Shown: positions 24,484-32,639, counted from the stretch's first letter. The stretch: DNA of 33,217 nt from an uncultured Luteimonas sp. (GCA_938008415.1 CALLKI010000033.1:1-33217), one strand, 5' to 3'. Numbers and translations are program-made. The notes: generated by a model from the sequence alone, not told the origin.

Positions 24484-25156
24484 ACAGCAACACGTCGGTA
24501 TAGGCGAAGCGCCCATCGCGCAGCACGGTGTCGCCGGGGACCACCGGCAGCGGTGCCGCGAACATCGGTCCCGCCCAGGCGCAGGTGTGGAACTCGCCGC
24601 GCTCGCCGCAGGGGTCGACGGCCGGTGGCAGTTCGTCCAGCAGGGCCGCATCGAACGCGCGTCCGGCGAAGCGGGCGTCGAGCTGCTGCGTGTCCACGCA
24701 GCACAGCCGTGCGCGCAGGCCGCCTTCGATCATCGCCCGTGCGAGCGCACCGGTATCGGCCCCGAACAGCGGCGTCGCCACGTCCCAGCCGATGCGAGAC
24801 AGGCTGGCGACGCGCCAGGCACGGATGTCCTCCAGGAACAGGTCGCCGAAGGCCAGGGTGCGCAATCCGGGCCAGCGCGCCCGCGCCTGTGCGAGTGCTG
24901 CGGCCATGGCCGCCTCGTAGTCGGCGTTGCCGGAGCCGGCGGCGATGCCGGCCTCGAGCAACGGCAGGCCGGCGGCGCGCGCCTGCGCCTGCAGCACCTC
25001 GCGGCGGATGCCCTGCATCGATGCGCGCCCGTAGTCCACGGTCATCGTGGACAGCAGGCCGACGACGTCGAGGTCGCCGCGCTGGCGCAGCACGTGCAGG
25101 GCCCATGCGGCATCCTTGCCGCCGCTCCAGGCGAGCAGGACCGGCGTGCGCGCCAT
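24476..25156 (-). CDS. PP-loop ATP-binding protein (DUF71 / Dph6-like)
   Basis: A 226-residue protein beginning with the adenylating PP-loop LLAWSGGKDAAWAL (about 7-20). FGDLFLEDIRAWR and TPLFG (midway) and CGERGEFHTCAWAGP near the C-terminus are hallmarks of the DUF71 family. The eukaryotic and archaeal members amidate diphthine; bacteria lack diphthamide, so the substrate here is unknown. Start at ATG 25156 overlaps the stop of the upstream small gene by one base (TGATG), implying coupled translation. Confidence 0.85.
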   Translation of the reverse strand: MARTPVLLAWSGGKDAAWALHVLRQRGDLDVVGLLSTMTVDYGRASMQGIRREVLQAQARAAGLPLLEAGIAAGSGNADYEAAMAAALAQARARWPGLRTLAFGDLFLEDIRAWRVASLSRIGWDVATPLFGADTGALARAMIEGGLRARLCCVDTQQLDARFAGRAFDAALLDELPPAVDPCGERGEFHTCAWAGPMFAAPLPVVPGDTVLRDGRFAYTDVLLSG

Positions 25157-25497
25157 CAGGCGGCGGTGACGTCGCGCAGCTCCCAGGCGTTGCCCGCGAG
25201 CAGGCGCATCCGGTGCCGGAACACTTCGCCAGGCAGCGTGGTGGTCACCACCAGGTCGATGTGCAGGTCGTGCTGCAGGCCTTCCACGGTGGCGGACGGG
25301 TCGGTGGCGCCGAGCGCGGGATCGACGTCGTCGGGGTCGTCCAGCGTCCGGCGCCAGCGCTGGAACAGGGCGTCGCCGCGCAACGCGGCCTGCAGTTCTT
25401 CCGCCAGGCCCCCGGCGCCCTGCGAGGTGAAGGCGAACTGCCCGGCGTCGCGGACGCGGGCGGGGTCGGGAAGGGTGACGAAGTAGCGGACCGGCAT
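25156..25497 (-). CDS. Small protein of unknown function
   Basis: A 113-residue soluble protein with no signal peptide or membrane segment. It begins MPVRYFVTLPDPARVRDAGQFAF and ends ELRDVTAA. I do not recognise the family. The acidic middle (LDDPDDVDPALGATD) and strand-like HDLHIDLVVTTTLPGEVFRHRM suggest an alpha/beta fold. The ATG at 25497 has a purine-rich GGGGGGA directly upstream; the frame is open 17 codons further back. It is translationally coupled to the PP-loop gene (one-base overlap) and lies 58 bp downstream of the HCCA-isomerase-like gene. Confidence 0.7.
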   Translation of the reverse strand: MPVRYFVTLPDPARVRDAGQFAFTSQGAGGLAEELQAALRGDALFQRWRRTLDDPDDVDPALGATDPSATVEGLQHDLHIDLVVTTTLPGEVFRHRMRLLAGNAWELRDVTAA

Positions 25498-25555
25498 GCA
25501 TCCCCCCGGGATCGGTTGTCGCAACCAGCGTAGCCCCGGATGCGGCAAAAATCCG

Positions 25556-26191
25556 TTAGCCGCGGCGGCTGCCGGGGCGCTCGATGCCGACCGGCAGCGT
25601 GGACACGCGCCGGAACTCCTCCCCGTCGAGCAGGGCGGGATCGCGCAGGACCGCCATCGCGAAGTCGTGGGCGTCGTCGCCCCAGAACAGGGCCTCCCCG
25701 ATCTGCAGCGTGGGCACGCCGAACACGCCGGCGTCCAGGGCCTGCTGCGTGTTCCGGCGCAGGGCGTCCTTCACCGGGGCCGAGGACAGGGCTTCCAGGT
25801 CCACGCCCAGCCGCCGCGCCACCGGCGCCAGCGCTTCCGCGCTGTCTGCGGCGTTGCCCTGCACCCAGATCCAGTCGAACAGCGCGTCGATGGCCGCGGG
25901 CGTGGTCCCGGCGGCGATGCACAGGCGCAGCGCCGGCAGCGGGTTGAACGGATGCGCTGGCGGGAACCGCAGCGGCATGCCGTCGCGGCGCGCCCGCCAC
26001 AGCACGTGGCGGTACGTGAACTCGCGCTTGCGCGGGATCTCGGCCGGCCCGCGCTGGCCCAGCGCGTCGAGGATCGCGCCGAGCAGCACCGGCACCGGTT
26101 CGATCGCGTGGCCGGCGGGCACGGGCGCGAGCCTGCGCCACTGCAGGCAGGCGAACGGCGAGACGAAGTCGAAGTACCAGCGCGCGGACAC
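25556..26191 (-). CDS. DsbA-fold 2-hydroxychromene-2-carboxylate isomerase-like protein
   Basis: A 211-residue cytosolic protein of the HCCA isomerase / kappa-class glutathione transferase branch of the DsbA fold. YFDFVSPFACLQ (6-17) holds the catalytic-type Ser that replaces the Cys-x-x-Cys of DsbA. The cis-Pro loop is GVFGVPTLQIGEALFWGDD, also a family hallmark. Such enzymes use glutathione; the true substrate is unknown since no naphthalene pathway is near. The start is a GTG at 26191, 4 nt after the DegV stop, so the two are one operon. Confidence 0.87.
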   Translation of the reverse strand: MSARWYFDFVSPFACLQWRRLAPVPAGHAIEPVPVLLGAILDALGQRGPAEIPRKREFTYRHVLWRARRDGMPLRFPPAHPFNPLPALRLCIAAGTTPAAIDALFDWIWVQGNAADSAEALAPVARRLGVDLEALSSAPVKDALRRNTQQALDAGVFGVPTLQIGEALFWGDDAHDFAMAVLRDPALLDGEEFRRVSTLPVGIERPGSRRG

Positions 26192-26195
26192 GGCC

Positions 26196-27140
26196 TCAGA
26201 AGTCCGGCGCGTGGGGTGGCGCGGCGAAGCCGATGCCGAGCGCGCCCTTGCCGACGTTGACCATCGCGGTCAGGCTGGTCACGGTCTCGTACACCTCGAC
26301 CCCGGCGTCGGCACAGGCCTCGCGCAGCGCCCCGTGCCCGGGCAGGGCCCGCATCTCCTCCAGTTCGCCGCCGTAGCCGATCACCACGACAGGGGTCAGC
26401 AGCCCTTCGCGCACGCGCCTGGCGGTGAATTCGAACAGCCGGCGCACGGCGTTGTCGTAGCCGCGCAGCTTGGCCACCGGCGAGGTCTCGCCGCGGTAGG
26501 CGCGCAGCACCGGCTTGATGTCGAGCGCGCTGCCCAGCGCCGCGCCGACCAGGCCAACGCTGCGGTCGCCCTTGTGGCGCGCGCGGGCGCGCAGGTAGTA
26601 CAGGTCGCGCGGGACCATGTAGCCGTAGGTGTTCGTCGCCAGCTGCTCCAGCCGCATGCGGATCTGCGGCGGGGTCTGGCCCTCTTCGCGCAGCCGCACC
26701 GCCTCGATCGCGGAGACGCCCTGCCCGGCGAACAGGCTGAGCGTGTCGATCACGCGCAACGCGAACGGCGAGTTGTGGCCGGCGGCCTGCCGGATCGGCC
26801 GGTACTCGTTGAGGATCGCGAAACTGGCCTGCAGCGCGTTGTCGTGGATCTGGCTGCGCAGCTTGGAGATGGTCAGGCAGAAGACGTGGTCGTAGTCGAT
26901 CACCAGCTTCTGCAGGAACAGGTCCCGGATCTGCTCGACCGTGAAGGGGATGGTCTCGGCCTCGTGCCCGCGCTCGGCCACGTGCGCGTGCAGGAACTGC
27001 AGCGTGGCCTCCTCGTTGCGCTGGTCGGCCAGGACCGCCTCGCCGATGCGCACCGTGATCGGCAGCAGCACGATGCGATGGCGCTCGATGAAGTCGGCCG
27101 GCAGGTCGCAGGCAGAATCGACGACGATCCCGATGCGCAT
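26196..27140 (-). CDS. DegV-family fatty-acid-binding protein
   Basis: A 314-residue DegV/FakB-type protein. It opens with the typical GIVVDSACDLP, and has FTVEQIRDLF, the nucleus DHVFCLTISKLRS (ligand-contacting Ser/Thr loop), RVIDTLSLFAGQG, and C-terminal YGGELEEM and VNVGKGALGIGFA. Family members bind one fatty acid, and in Firmicutes present it to the kinase FakA; no fakA is visible here. The ATG at 27140 has a strong GGGGGAGGAAAG. A CRP/Clp-like site lies 56 bp upstream. Confidence 0.93.
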   Translation of the reverse strand: MRIGIVVDSACDLPADFIERHRIVLLPITVRIGEAVLADQRNEEATLQFLHAHVAERGHEAETIPFTVEQIRDLFLQKLVIDYDHVFCLTISKLRSQIHDNALQASFAILNEYRPIRQAAGHNSPFALRVIDTLSLFAGQGVSAIEAVRLREEGQTPPQIRMRLEQLATNTYGYMVPRDLYYLRARARHKGDRSVGLVGAALGSALDIKPVLRAYRGETSPVAKLRGYDNAVRRLFEFTARRVREGLLTPVVVIGYGGELEEMRALPGHGALREACADAGVEVYETVTSLTAMVNVGKGALGIGFAAPPHAPDF

Positions 27141-27196
27141 CACGCTTTCCTCCCCCGTGGAAGCCCGGAAGCTAGCAGCACTGCGCCCGGATGAAA

Positions 27197-27212
27197 TGTG
27201 ACGCGCGTCACG
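27197..27212. promoter_or_regulatory. CRP/Clp-like binding site upstream of the DegV gene
   Basis: TGTGA-CGCGCG-TCACG matches the TGTGA-N6-TCACA consensus of CRP, which the xanthomonad regulator Clp is known to share, with one mismatch at the last base. The inner 14 bp are a perfect palindrome (27198-27211). It lies 56 bp before the DegV start. No promoter boxes were assigned. Confidence 0.45.
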
Positions 27213-27223
27213 AACGCCCGGAT

Positions 27224-27255
27224 CCGTGCGCGTGGCCCTGAGGCCACGCGCACGG
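27224..27255 (-). terminator. 14-bp perfect hairpin after the amidohydrolase pair
   Basis: CCGTGCGCGTGGCC-CTGA-GGCCACGCGCACGG is a perfect 14-bp stem with a tetraloop, beginning 6 nt after the stop of the minus-strand amidohydrolase operon. There is no T-run, but position and stability favour a terminator or a 3'-end stabiliser. Confidence 0.6.
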
Positions 27256-27261
27256 CGGGGG

Positions 27262-28578
27262 TCAGCGCGTGCCGGCCGGGTAGGCGAGCGGCAGCTGGCC
27301 CGCTTCGCGCGACGGTTCGCCGCGCAGGTAGCGGTCGCGCAGCTCGGTCTGGCGCGAGCGCATCGGGACCGCGCGGCCGCCCAGCCACATCTGGTCGGCG
27401 GTGTTGGCCACGTCCAGCGGGTCACCGGTCCACAGCACCAGGTCGGCGCTGCGGCCCACGGCGATCGTGCCGGTGCGGTCGGCCACGCCGAAGGTTTCGG
27501 CGGGGACCCGGGTCAGGCCGGCCAGCGCGTCCTCCCATGCCATGCCGTTGGCGACCGCGTTGCCGGCGAGCTGGCGTACCTTGCGCGCGTTGTGCGAGGC
27601 GTCACCGGACTGGGTGAAGCCGACCTGGACGCCCGCGGCGCGCAGCCTGGCGGCGTTCTCCATGGTCGCGCCGAGCTGGTCGAAGTTCGACGGCAGGTTG
27701 GCCAGCACGTCCACGAACACCGGCACCTTCGCGCGTGCCAGTTCGGGCGCCAGCTTCCAGGCCTCGGCGCCGCCGGCGATGGCGATCCGCACGCCGTGGC
27801 GCTGCGACCAGCGCAGCAGCTGGCGGATGTCGGCGGCGCGCTCCACGCGCGCGACCACCAGCCCGTTGCCGGAGAAGTAGCGCGCGAGGGTGGCGCGGCC
27901 GGCCGGGGTCAGCAGCGCGTGCGGGGAATCGGGCGCGATCCTGCCGCGCGCCTCGTCCACCAGCTGGTCGAGCAGCATCCACTGCCCGGCGCGGGAATTG
28001 CCGGTCAGGCCCGAGGCGCCCGCGCCCAGCGACAGGAACAGCACGCGCGGGCCGATCGGGTCGGGGCTGCCGTCGAGGCGGACCACGGCGCCCTGTCCGG
28101 CGACGATCGAGCCGCCCGGACGGCTGTCGGCGCCGAGCAGGGTGAAGCCGATGCCGCCGACGCGCGCCACGGGCACCAGGATCGAGTCGGGGTTGTAGGC
28201 CAGGGTGACGTCGAACTCCGGCCGCACCACCATGTCCTTCGGGCCGTTGCCCAGCGCGAGCGCGGCGTCGGTGGTGGACTGCTCGCCGGAAACTTCCTCG
28301 ATGCCGACGCCCGAGATGCCGCCGAACAGCGCCGGCGTCAGCGGACGGCCGCTGGCTTCCACCACCGGGACCCCGGCGGAGGCGGACAGGCCCTTGCCGA
28401 TGGCACGCACCACGCCACCCTGCACCAGCACGTCCGTGCCTTCGAGCGTGCCCTGCGCGGTGGCGGTGTGGACCCTGGCGTTGCGGATCAGCAGGTCCTG
28501 GGCCGCGGCGCCGGCACAGGCGCACAGGGCCAGGGCCAGGGCGGCGGCCTTCGTGACGATGCGGAAACGGCGGCTCAT
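27262..28578 (-). CDS. Exported amidohydrolase-like protein lacking the HxH metal motif
   Basis: A 438-residue protein with a signal peptide (to about AGAAAQ) and the overall layout of imidazolonepropionase-like amidohydrolases: an N-terminal beta-sandwich (LLIRNARVHTATAQGTLEGTDVLVQGG), a barrel, and the C-terminal GTIAVGRSADLVLWTGDPLDV. At the place where active members have TPGL-DAHSHLG it reads TPALFGGISGVG, so both metal-binding His are replaced (Ile88, Gly90). It may be a non-catalytic partner or use another mechanism. Its ATG overlaps the stop of the intact amidohydrolase upstream by 4 nt (ATGA), implying equal expression. A strong GGGAGGTG precedes it. Confidence 0.85.
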   Translation of the reverse strand: MSRRFRIVTKAAALALALCACAGAAAQDLLIRNARVHTATAQGTLEGTDVLVQGGVVRAIGKGLSASAGVPVVEASGRPLTPALFGGISGVGIEEVSGEQSTTDAALALGNGPKDMVVRPEFDVTLAYNPDSILVPVARVGGIGFTLLGADSRPGGSIVAGQGAVVRLDGSPDPIGPRVLFLSLGAGASGLTGNSRAGQWMLLDQLVDEARGRIAPDSPHALLTPAGRATLARYFSGNGLVVARVERAADIRQLLRWSQRHGVRIAIAGGAEAWKLAPELARAKVPVFVDVLANLPSNFDQLGATMENAARLRAAGVQVGFTQSGDASHNARKVRQLAGNAVANGMAWEDALAGLTRVPAETFGVADRTGTIAVGRSADLVLWTGDPLDVANTADQMWLGGRAVPMRSRQTELRDRYLRGEPSREAGQLPLAYPAGTR

Positions 28579-29939
28579 CGCACACCTCCCAGCAGGAAGT
28601 CGGACACGGGACGGCGCGAGGGGTCGTGGCGGTCGTACACGTGGGCGCCGTCGATCCAGACCTTCTCGGCCTGCGCGTAGGAGCTGAAGGGATTGCCGTT
28701 CCACAGCACCACGTCGGCCATCTTCCCCGGCTCCAGGGTGCCGGTCCTGTCGAGGATGCCCAGCGCCCTGGCCGGGTTCTGCGTCAGCCAGCGGATCGCG
28801 CGTTCGGGCGCGATCTCGATGCCCACGCGGCGGGCCGCGGCGATGACCTTGGCCGCCTCCTGGTTGAGGCGCTGGATGCCCTCCTCGGAGTCGGAGTGCA
28901 CGATCGCGCAGCTGCCCTGCGGACGGTCCACCAGGGCGATGTTCTCCTGGATGCCGTCCCAGGCTTCCATCTTGAAGCCCCACCAGTCGGCCCACAGCGC
29001 CGCGCACACGCCCTCGGCGGCCAGGCGGTCGGCGATCTTGTACGCCTCCACGCCGTGGTGGAACGCGGAGATGCGGAAACCGAACTCCTTCGCCAGGTCC
29101 AGCATCTGCGCCATCTCGTCGGCGCGGTAGCAGTGGATGTGGACCAGGATGTCGCCGTTGAGCGCGCCGGCCAGGGTCTCCAGCTTCAGGTCGCGCTTGC
29201 GGTCCTTGTCGCCGGCCTTCTTCGCGTAGGCCTGTGCATCGATGAAGGCGGCACGGTAGCCGGCCAGGTTGCCCATGCGCGTGGCCGGGCCGCCCCGCTG
29301 GCCATACACCCGCTTCGGGTTCTCGCCGCAGGCCATCTTCAGCCCGTGCGGCGCGCCCGGGAACTTCATGTCCTGCACGGTGTTGGCGTAGACGTTCTTG
29401 AGGGTCACGCCGCGGCCGCCGACCAGGTTGGCCGAGCCGGGCAGGATCTGCAGGGTGGTGATGCCGCCGGCCAGCGCGGTGCCGAAGCCGGGGTCCTGCG
29501 GCCAGACCGAGTGTTCGGCCCAGACCTGGGCGGTCACCGGGCTGGTCATCTCGTTGCCGTCGCTGTGCGACTGGGTGCCCGGGCTCGGGTACACGCCCAG
29601 GTGCGAGTGCGCGTCGATGAGCCCCGGGGTCACCCACTTGCCGGTGCCGTCCACGCGGACCGCATCGGCGGGGGCGGCCAGCCCGTGGCCGACCTCGACG
29701 ATCCTGCCCTCGCGCATCAGCACGTCGGCGCCGTCGAGGCGGCGGCCGTCGCCGACGAGCACGGTCGCGTTGGTGATCAGCACCGGCGGCGCGGCGATCG
29801 GGCGGTAGGTGCTGGCGAAGGCCTCCCGGGCCGGATCGGCCGGGGTGGCGGAGGCGGGTGGAGGCGGGTTCTTCGCGGCCGTGCTCGCGCACCCGGCGAG
29901 CAGGGCCGCGCACAAGGCTGCGGTCAATGGTCGAAGCAT
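28575..29939 (-). CDS. Exported amidohydrolase (lipoprotein), intact metal site
   Basis: A 454-residue imidazolonepropionase-like amidohydrolase with a lipobox (LLAGC, Cys17) and a Pro-rich linker. The metal ligands are present: His111 and His113 in DAHSH, further His in LVHIHCYRADE and SAFHHG, and Asp in AIVHSDSEEG. The family end GTLEPGKMADVVLWNGNPF is clear. It probably hydrolyses a cyclic amide, dipeptide or related bond in the periplasm; the substrate is unknown. GGGGAGA precedes the ATG at 29939. It is divergent from the AMP nucleosidase gene. Confidence 0.9.
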   Translation of the reverse strand: MLRPLTAALCAALLAGCASTAAKNPPPPASATPADPAREAFASTYRPIAAPPVLITNATVLVGDGRRLDGADVLMREGRIVEVGHGLAAPADAVRVDGTGKWVTPGLIDAHSHLGVYPSPGTQSHSDGNEMTSPVTAQVWAEHSVWPQDPGFGTALAGGITTLQILPGSANLVGGRGVTLKNVYANTVQDMKFPGAPHGLKMACGENPKRVYGQRGGPATRMGNLAGYRAAFIDAQAYAKKAGDKDRKRDLKLETLAGALNGDILVHIHCYRADEMAQMLDLAKEFGFRISAFHHGVEAYKIADRLAAEGVCAALWADWWGFKMEAWDGIQENIALVDRPQGSCAIVHSDSEEGIQRLNQEAAKVIAAARRVGIEIAPERAIRWLTQNPARALGILDRTGTLEPGKMADVVLWNGNPFSSYAQAEKVWIDGAHVYDRHDPSRRPVSDFLLGGVR

Positions 29940-30004
29940 CGGTGGTCTCCCCGGTGGATCACCCGAAGTTAACGGTCCCCCCGCGCCCGGCCAAACAGCC
30001 GAAG

Positions 30005-30021
30005 GTCATGGATGGCATGAC
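30005..30021. promoter_or_regulatory. Inverted repeat upstream of the AMP nucleosidase gene
   Basis: GTCATG-GATGG-CATGAC is a perfect 6-bp inverted repeat with a 5-bp spacer, 25 bp before the chosen start at 30047. It also overlaps two in-frame ATGs (30008, 30017) that lack good ribosome-binding sites. It could be an operator or chance. Confidence 0.25.
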
Positions 30022-30046
30022 AAAATGTGCCGAAAAAGGAGAGCGC

Positions 30047-30823
30047 ATGAAGGAGAAAGGTGAAATCGTCGCCAACTGGCTGCCGCGCTACACCGGCGTG
30101 CCGCTGGAGGGGTTCGGGCAATACATCCTGCTGACCAATTTCGGCGGCTATCTGTCCCACTTCAGCCGCCTGACCGGGGCGAAGATCGTGGGCCAGGACC
30201 GGCCCATGCCCAGCGCCACCGCCGACGGCATCACCATGATCAACTTCGGCATGGGCAGCCCCAATGCCGCCACCGTGATGGACCTGCTGTCTGCGGTCAG
30301 CCCCAGGGCGGTGCTGTTCCTCGGCAAGTGCGGCGGGCTGAAGAAGAAGAACCGGCTTGGCGACCTGATCCTGCCGATCGCCGCGATCCGCGGCGAGGGC
30401 ACCAGCAACGACTACCTGCCGCCCGAGGTGCCGGCGCTGCCGGCGTTCGCCCTGCAGCGCGCGGTCTCGACCATGATCCGCGACCTCGGCTACGACTACT
30501 GGACCGGCACCGTGTACACCACCAACCGCCGGGTGTGGGAGCACGATGACGCGTTCAAGGAGCGCCTGCGGCGGATGCGCTGCATGGCCATCGACATGGA
30601 GACGGCCACGGTGTTCGCGGCCGGCTTCGCCAACCGCATCCCGTCCGGCGCGCTGCTGCTGGTCAGCGACCAGCCGATGATCCCGGAAGGAGTGAAGACC
30701 GAGGCCAGCGACGCCCAGGTCAGCGCGCGCTTCGTCGAGGGCCACATCCAGGTCGGGATCGAGGCCCTGCGCCTGATCCGCCGCCACGGCAAGTCCGTGC
30801 GGCACCTGCGCTTCGACGAGTAG
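30047..30823 (+). CDS. AMP nucleosidase, short form
   Basis: A 258-residue protein of the PNP/UDP phosphorylase fold, matching the short AMP nucleosidase group that lacks the extra N-terminal domain of E. coli Amn (about 480 residues). It should split AMP to adenine and ribose 5-phosphate. EKGEIVANWLPRYTG, YILLTNFGGYL, LFLGKCGGLKK, GEGTSNDY and MAIDMETATVFAAGF are the visible hallmarks; the last holds the nucleoside-binding Met-Glu. Of three in-frame ATGs I chose 30047 because AGGAG lies 5 nt upstream and the family begins there. Confidence 0.88.
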   Translation: MKEKGEIVANWLPRYTGVPLEGFGQYILLTNFGGYLSHFSRLTGAKIVGQDRPMPSATADGITMINFGMGSPNAATVMDLLSAVSPRAVLFLGKCGGLKKKNRLGDLILPIAAIRGEGTSNDYLPPEVPALPAFALQRAVSTMIRDLGYDYWTGTVYTTNRRVWEHDDAFKERLRRMRCMAIDMETATVFAAGFANRIPSGALLLVSDQPMIPEGVKTEASDAQVSARFVEGHIQVGIEALRLIRRHGKSVRHLRFDE

Positions 30824-30844
30824 GCCCGGGTCCCGGCCTACTCG
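30817..30844. terminator. 10-bp hairpin containing two convergent stop codons
   Basis: CGAGTAGGCC (30817-30826) and GGCCTACTCG (30835-30844) are perfect complements with an 8-nt spacer. The TAG of the AMP nucleosidase and the stop (CTA) of the methyltransferase lie in the two arms. It is symmetric and could stop transcripts from both sides; there is no T-run. Confidence 0.5.
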
Positions 30845-32403
30845 AGTACGGCCAGCTGCCGCAGCCGCTGCAGCGCGCGCTCGACGCTCCCGCGGATCGC
30901 CGGGGCGCGCCGCTCCGGCGTATCCAATGCCTTGCCGTCCTGGTGGAAAGTGATCCTGCCGGAAGCCGCGGCCCGCTCGATTTCCGCCTCCAGGTCCGCC
31001 TGCGTGCGGGTGCCGTCGAGCAGGGGGATCAGCGCCAGCGTCACCACGTCCAGCGCGGGCAGGGTCTCGTGGTTGCGGTTGAACAGCGCGACCGGCAGGG
31101 CATGGCCGTCGTTGTGGTGCGCGACCAGCCTGCGCAGCGCCGCGAACGCCACGGGCCTGTCGCCGATGGCCGCCGGGGCCGGGGGCAATGGCGTCGAGTG
31201 CACGGAAATCGCGCCGCTGATCAGCAGCGATTCGACAATGGCGGGCATGTTGCCGTCACCGGCGGCCAGCTCCGCCACCGGGACGCTGGAAGGGAACGCG
31301 GCATTCAGCGCGTCCACCAGCCGCTTCACCGACGGGTTGAGCATGTTCAGCGACTGGCCGTTCCTCGCCGACACCATGACGTCCGGCTCCGGCCTGTCGC
31401 CGGCGCCGGCCTTGGCACGGAAGCCGCCGCTGATGTGCAGGGGGAGGATGCGTTCCCGGCCGAGGTTGTACCGGCGGTCCTGCCTGCGCGCGTCGTGGAC
31501 CAGCAGGGTCTGGCGGAAGGGGCGGTTGGTCAGGAAGTCCATCATCTGCTCCAGCGGCTCCTGCTGCCCGCATTCGCGGATCAGCGCCGCGGCCCGTTCG
31601 GGTCCGAAGTTGGACGCGAACATCGAGCACAGGTCCGCCTCGCCCAGGTAGCACAGGCCGTGCTGCCCGGCCCTGGCCAGGAAATCGCTGAAGTAGCAGG
31701 GCGCGTTGCAGGGCTCGAGGAACTCGTGGATGAGGTAGTAGGGCTGGCCGTCGCGGATCATCCCGATGTTCTCGTCCAGCACCTTCTTCAGCACGCTGTC
31801 GGGCCGTGCCACTTCGTGCATGAACTCGATCATCCCGCGTGCGTAGGCGAGGTTCTCAGCCGGGTCCGGGCGCGACGTGCCGCGCAGCAGCATCGCGTCG
31901 CGGATGATCTCCTTGGCCTTCCAGCCCGGATAGGTGTTGTAGCTGACGTAGGCCACGCCATTGGCCGACAGGTTGCGGCTGCAGATGTCGAGGATCTTCT
32001 CCTGCACTTCCGGCGGCACCCAGCTGTACACGCCGTGGCAGATGACGTAGTCGAACTCGCCGAGCTCCGGGCCGACGTCGGTGATGCTCATGTGGCGCAG
32101 CTCGAGGTTGTCCAGCCCGAGCAGTCCGACGATGGCGCGCCCGGATTCGACCTGCACCGGGGACAGGTCGATGCCGACCGCGCGTGCCCGCGGGTGCATC
32201 ACCGCGAACGGCAGCAGGTTGCCGCCGGCCGAGCAGCCCAGCTCCAGCACCCGCGCCGTGGCCGGGTCCGGCGCATCCAGGCCGAACAGCCTTGCGATCG
32301 CATGGAGCCGCGCGGGCGAACTTTGCGGGAATGCCGCGGACAGGTAGGGAAGCCGGTCGTAGGCATTGCCGATGTGCTCGATGATGGTGGTGTCCTGCGT
32401 CAT
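30838..32403 (-). CDS. Class I SAM-dependent methyltransferase with a regulatory domain
   Basis: A 521-residue cytosolic protein. The N-terminal methyltransferase domain holds motif I VLELGCSAGGNLLPFA (52-67) and the acidic loop GIDLSPVQVESGR, followed by FDYVICHGVYSWVP. The middle part (about 205-300, VLKKVLDENIGMIRDGQPYYLIHEFLEPCNAPCYFSDFL) is the methyltransferase regulatory domain. The C-terminal ~200 residues, with LPLHISGG, look like a poorly conserved winged-helix-type region. Substrate is unknown. GGGAG precedes the ATG at 32403, and a TACAAT (minus strand, 32453-32448) may be the -10 box. It converges on the AMP nucleosidase. Confidence 0.9.
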   Translation of the reverse strand: MTQDTTIIEHIGNAYDRLPYLSAAFPQSSPARLHAIARLFGLDAPDPATARVLELGCSAGGNLLPFAVMHPRARAVGIDLSPVQVESGRAIVGLLGLDNLELRHMSITDVGPELGEFDYVICHGVYSWVPPEVQEKILDICSRNLSANGVAYVSYNTYPGWKAKEIIRDAMLLRGTSRPDPAENLAYARGMIEFMHEVARPDSVLKKVLDENIGMIRDGQPYYLIHEFLEPCNAPCYFSDFLARAGQHGLCYLGEADLCSMFASNFGPERAAALIRECGQQEPLEQMMDFLTNRPFRQTLLVHDARRQDRRYNLGRERILPLHISGGFRAKAGAGDRPEPDVMVSARNGQSLNMLNPSVKRLVDALNAAFPSSVPVAELAAGDGNMPAIVESLLISGAISVHSTPLPPAPAAIGDRPVAFAALRRLVAHHNDGHALPVALFNRNHETLPALDVVTLALIPLLDGTRTQADLEAEIERAAASGRITFHQDGKALDTPERRAPAIRGSVERALQRLRQLAVLE

Positions 32404-32599
32404 CTGTGGGCTCCCTGTCCTGTCCGGCCGCGTGCGGCGTCGCCGGGATTGTAGGGGCGCCCGGGGTGCGCCGGGGAAGCAGGCGCTGCGTGGCGGGCAT
32501 GCCCCATCGCGACGGCTTGCGAAGCTGGCGCCCGCGTGCAGGAGAGGGGGCGGGCCGGAGGTCGCATCCGCCCGGGCGTGCATGTACGCTTGGATGCGG

Positions 32600-32626
32600 C
32601 GGCATGCCATCCCGTGTTGCATGCCG
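32600..32626 (+). promoter_or_regulatory. Inverted repeat next to the ribosome-binding site of the small exported protein
   Basis: CGGCATGC (32600-32607) and GCATGCCG (32619-32626) are perfect complements with an 11-nt spacer. The right arm touches GGGAGGACAGGG, the ribosome-binding site of the gene at 32640. It may be an operator or an mRNA hairpin that tunes translation. Confidence 0.35.
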
Positions 32627-32639
32627 GGAGGACAGGGAA

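Noticed and set aside
25514..25526. GGTTG-TCG-CAACC inverted repeat between the HCCA-type and small unknown genes.
   Set aside because: Only 5 bp per arm with no promoter boxes or T-run around it; too weak to list as a site.
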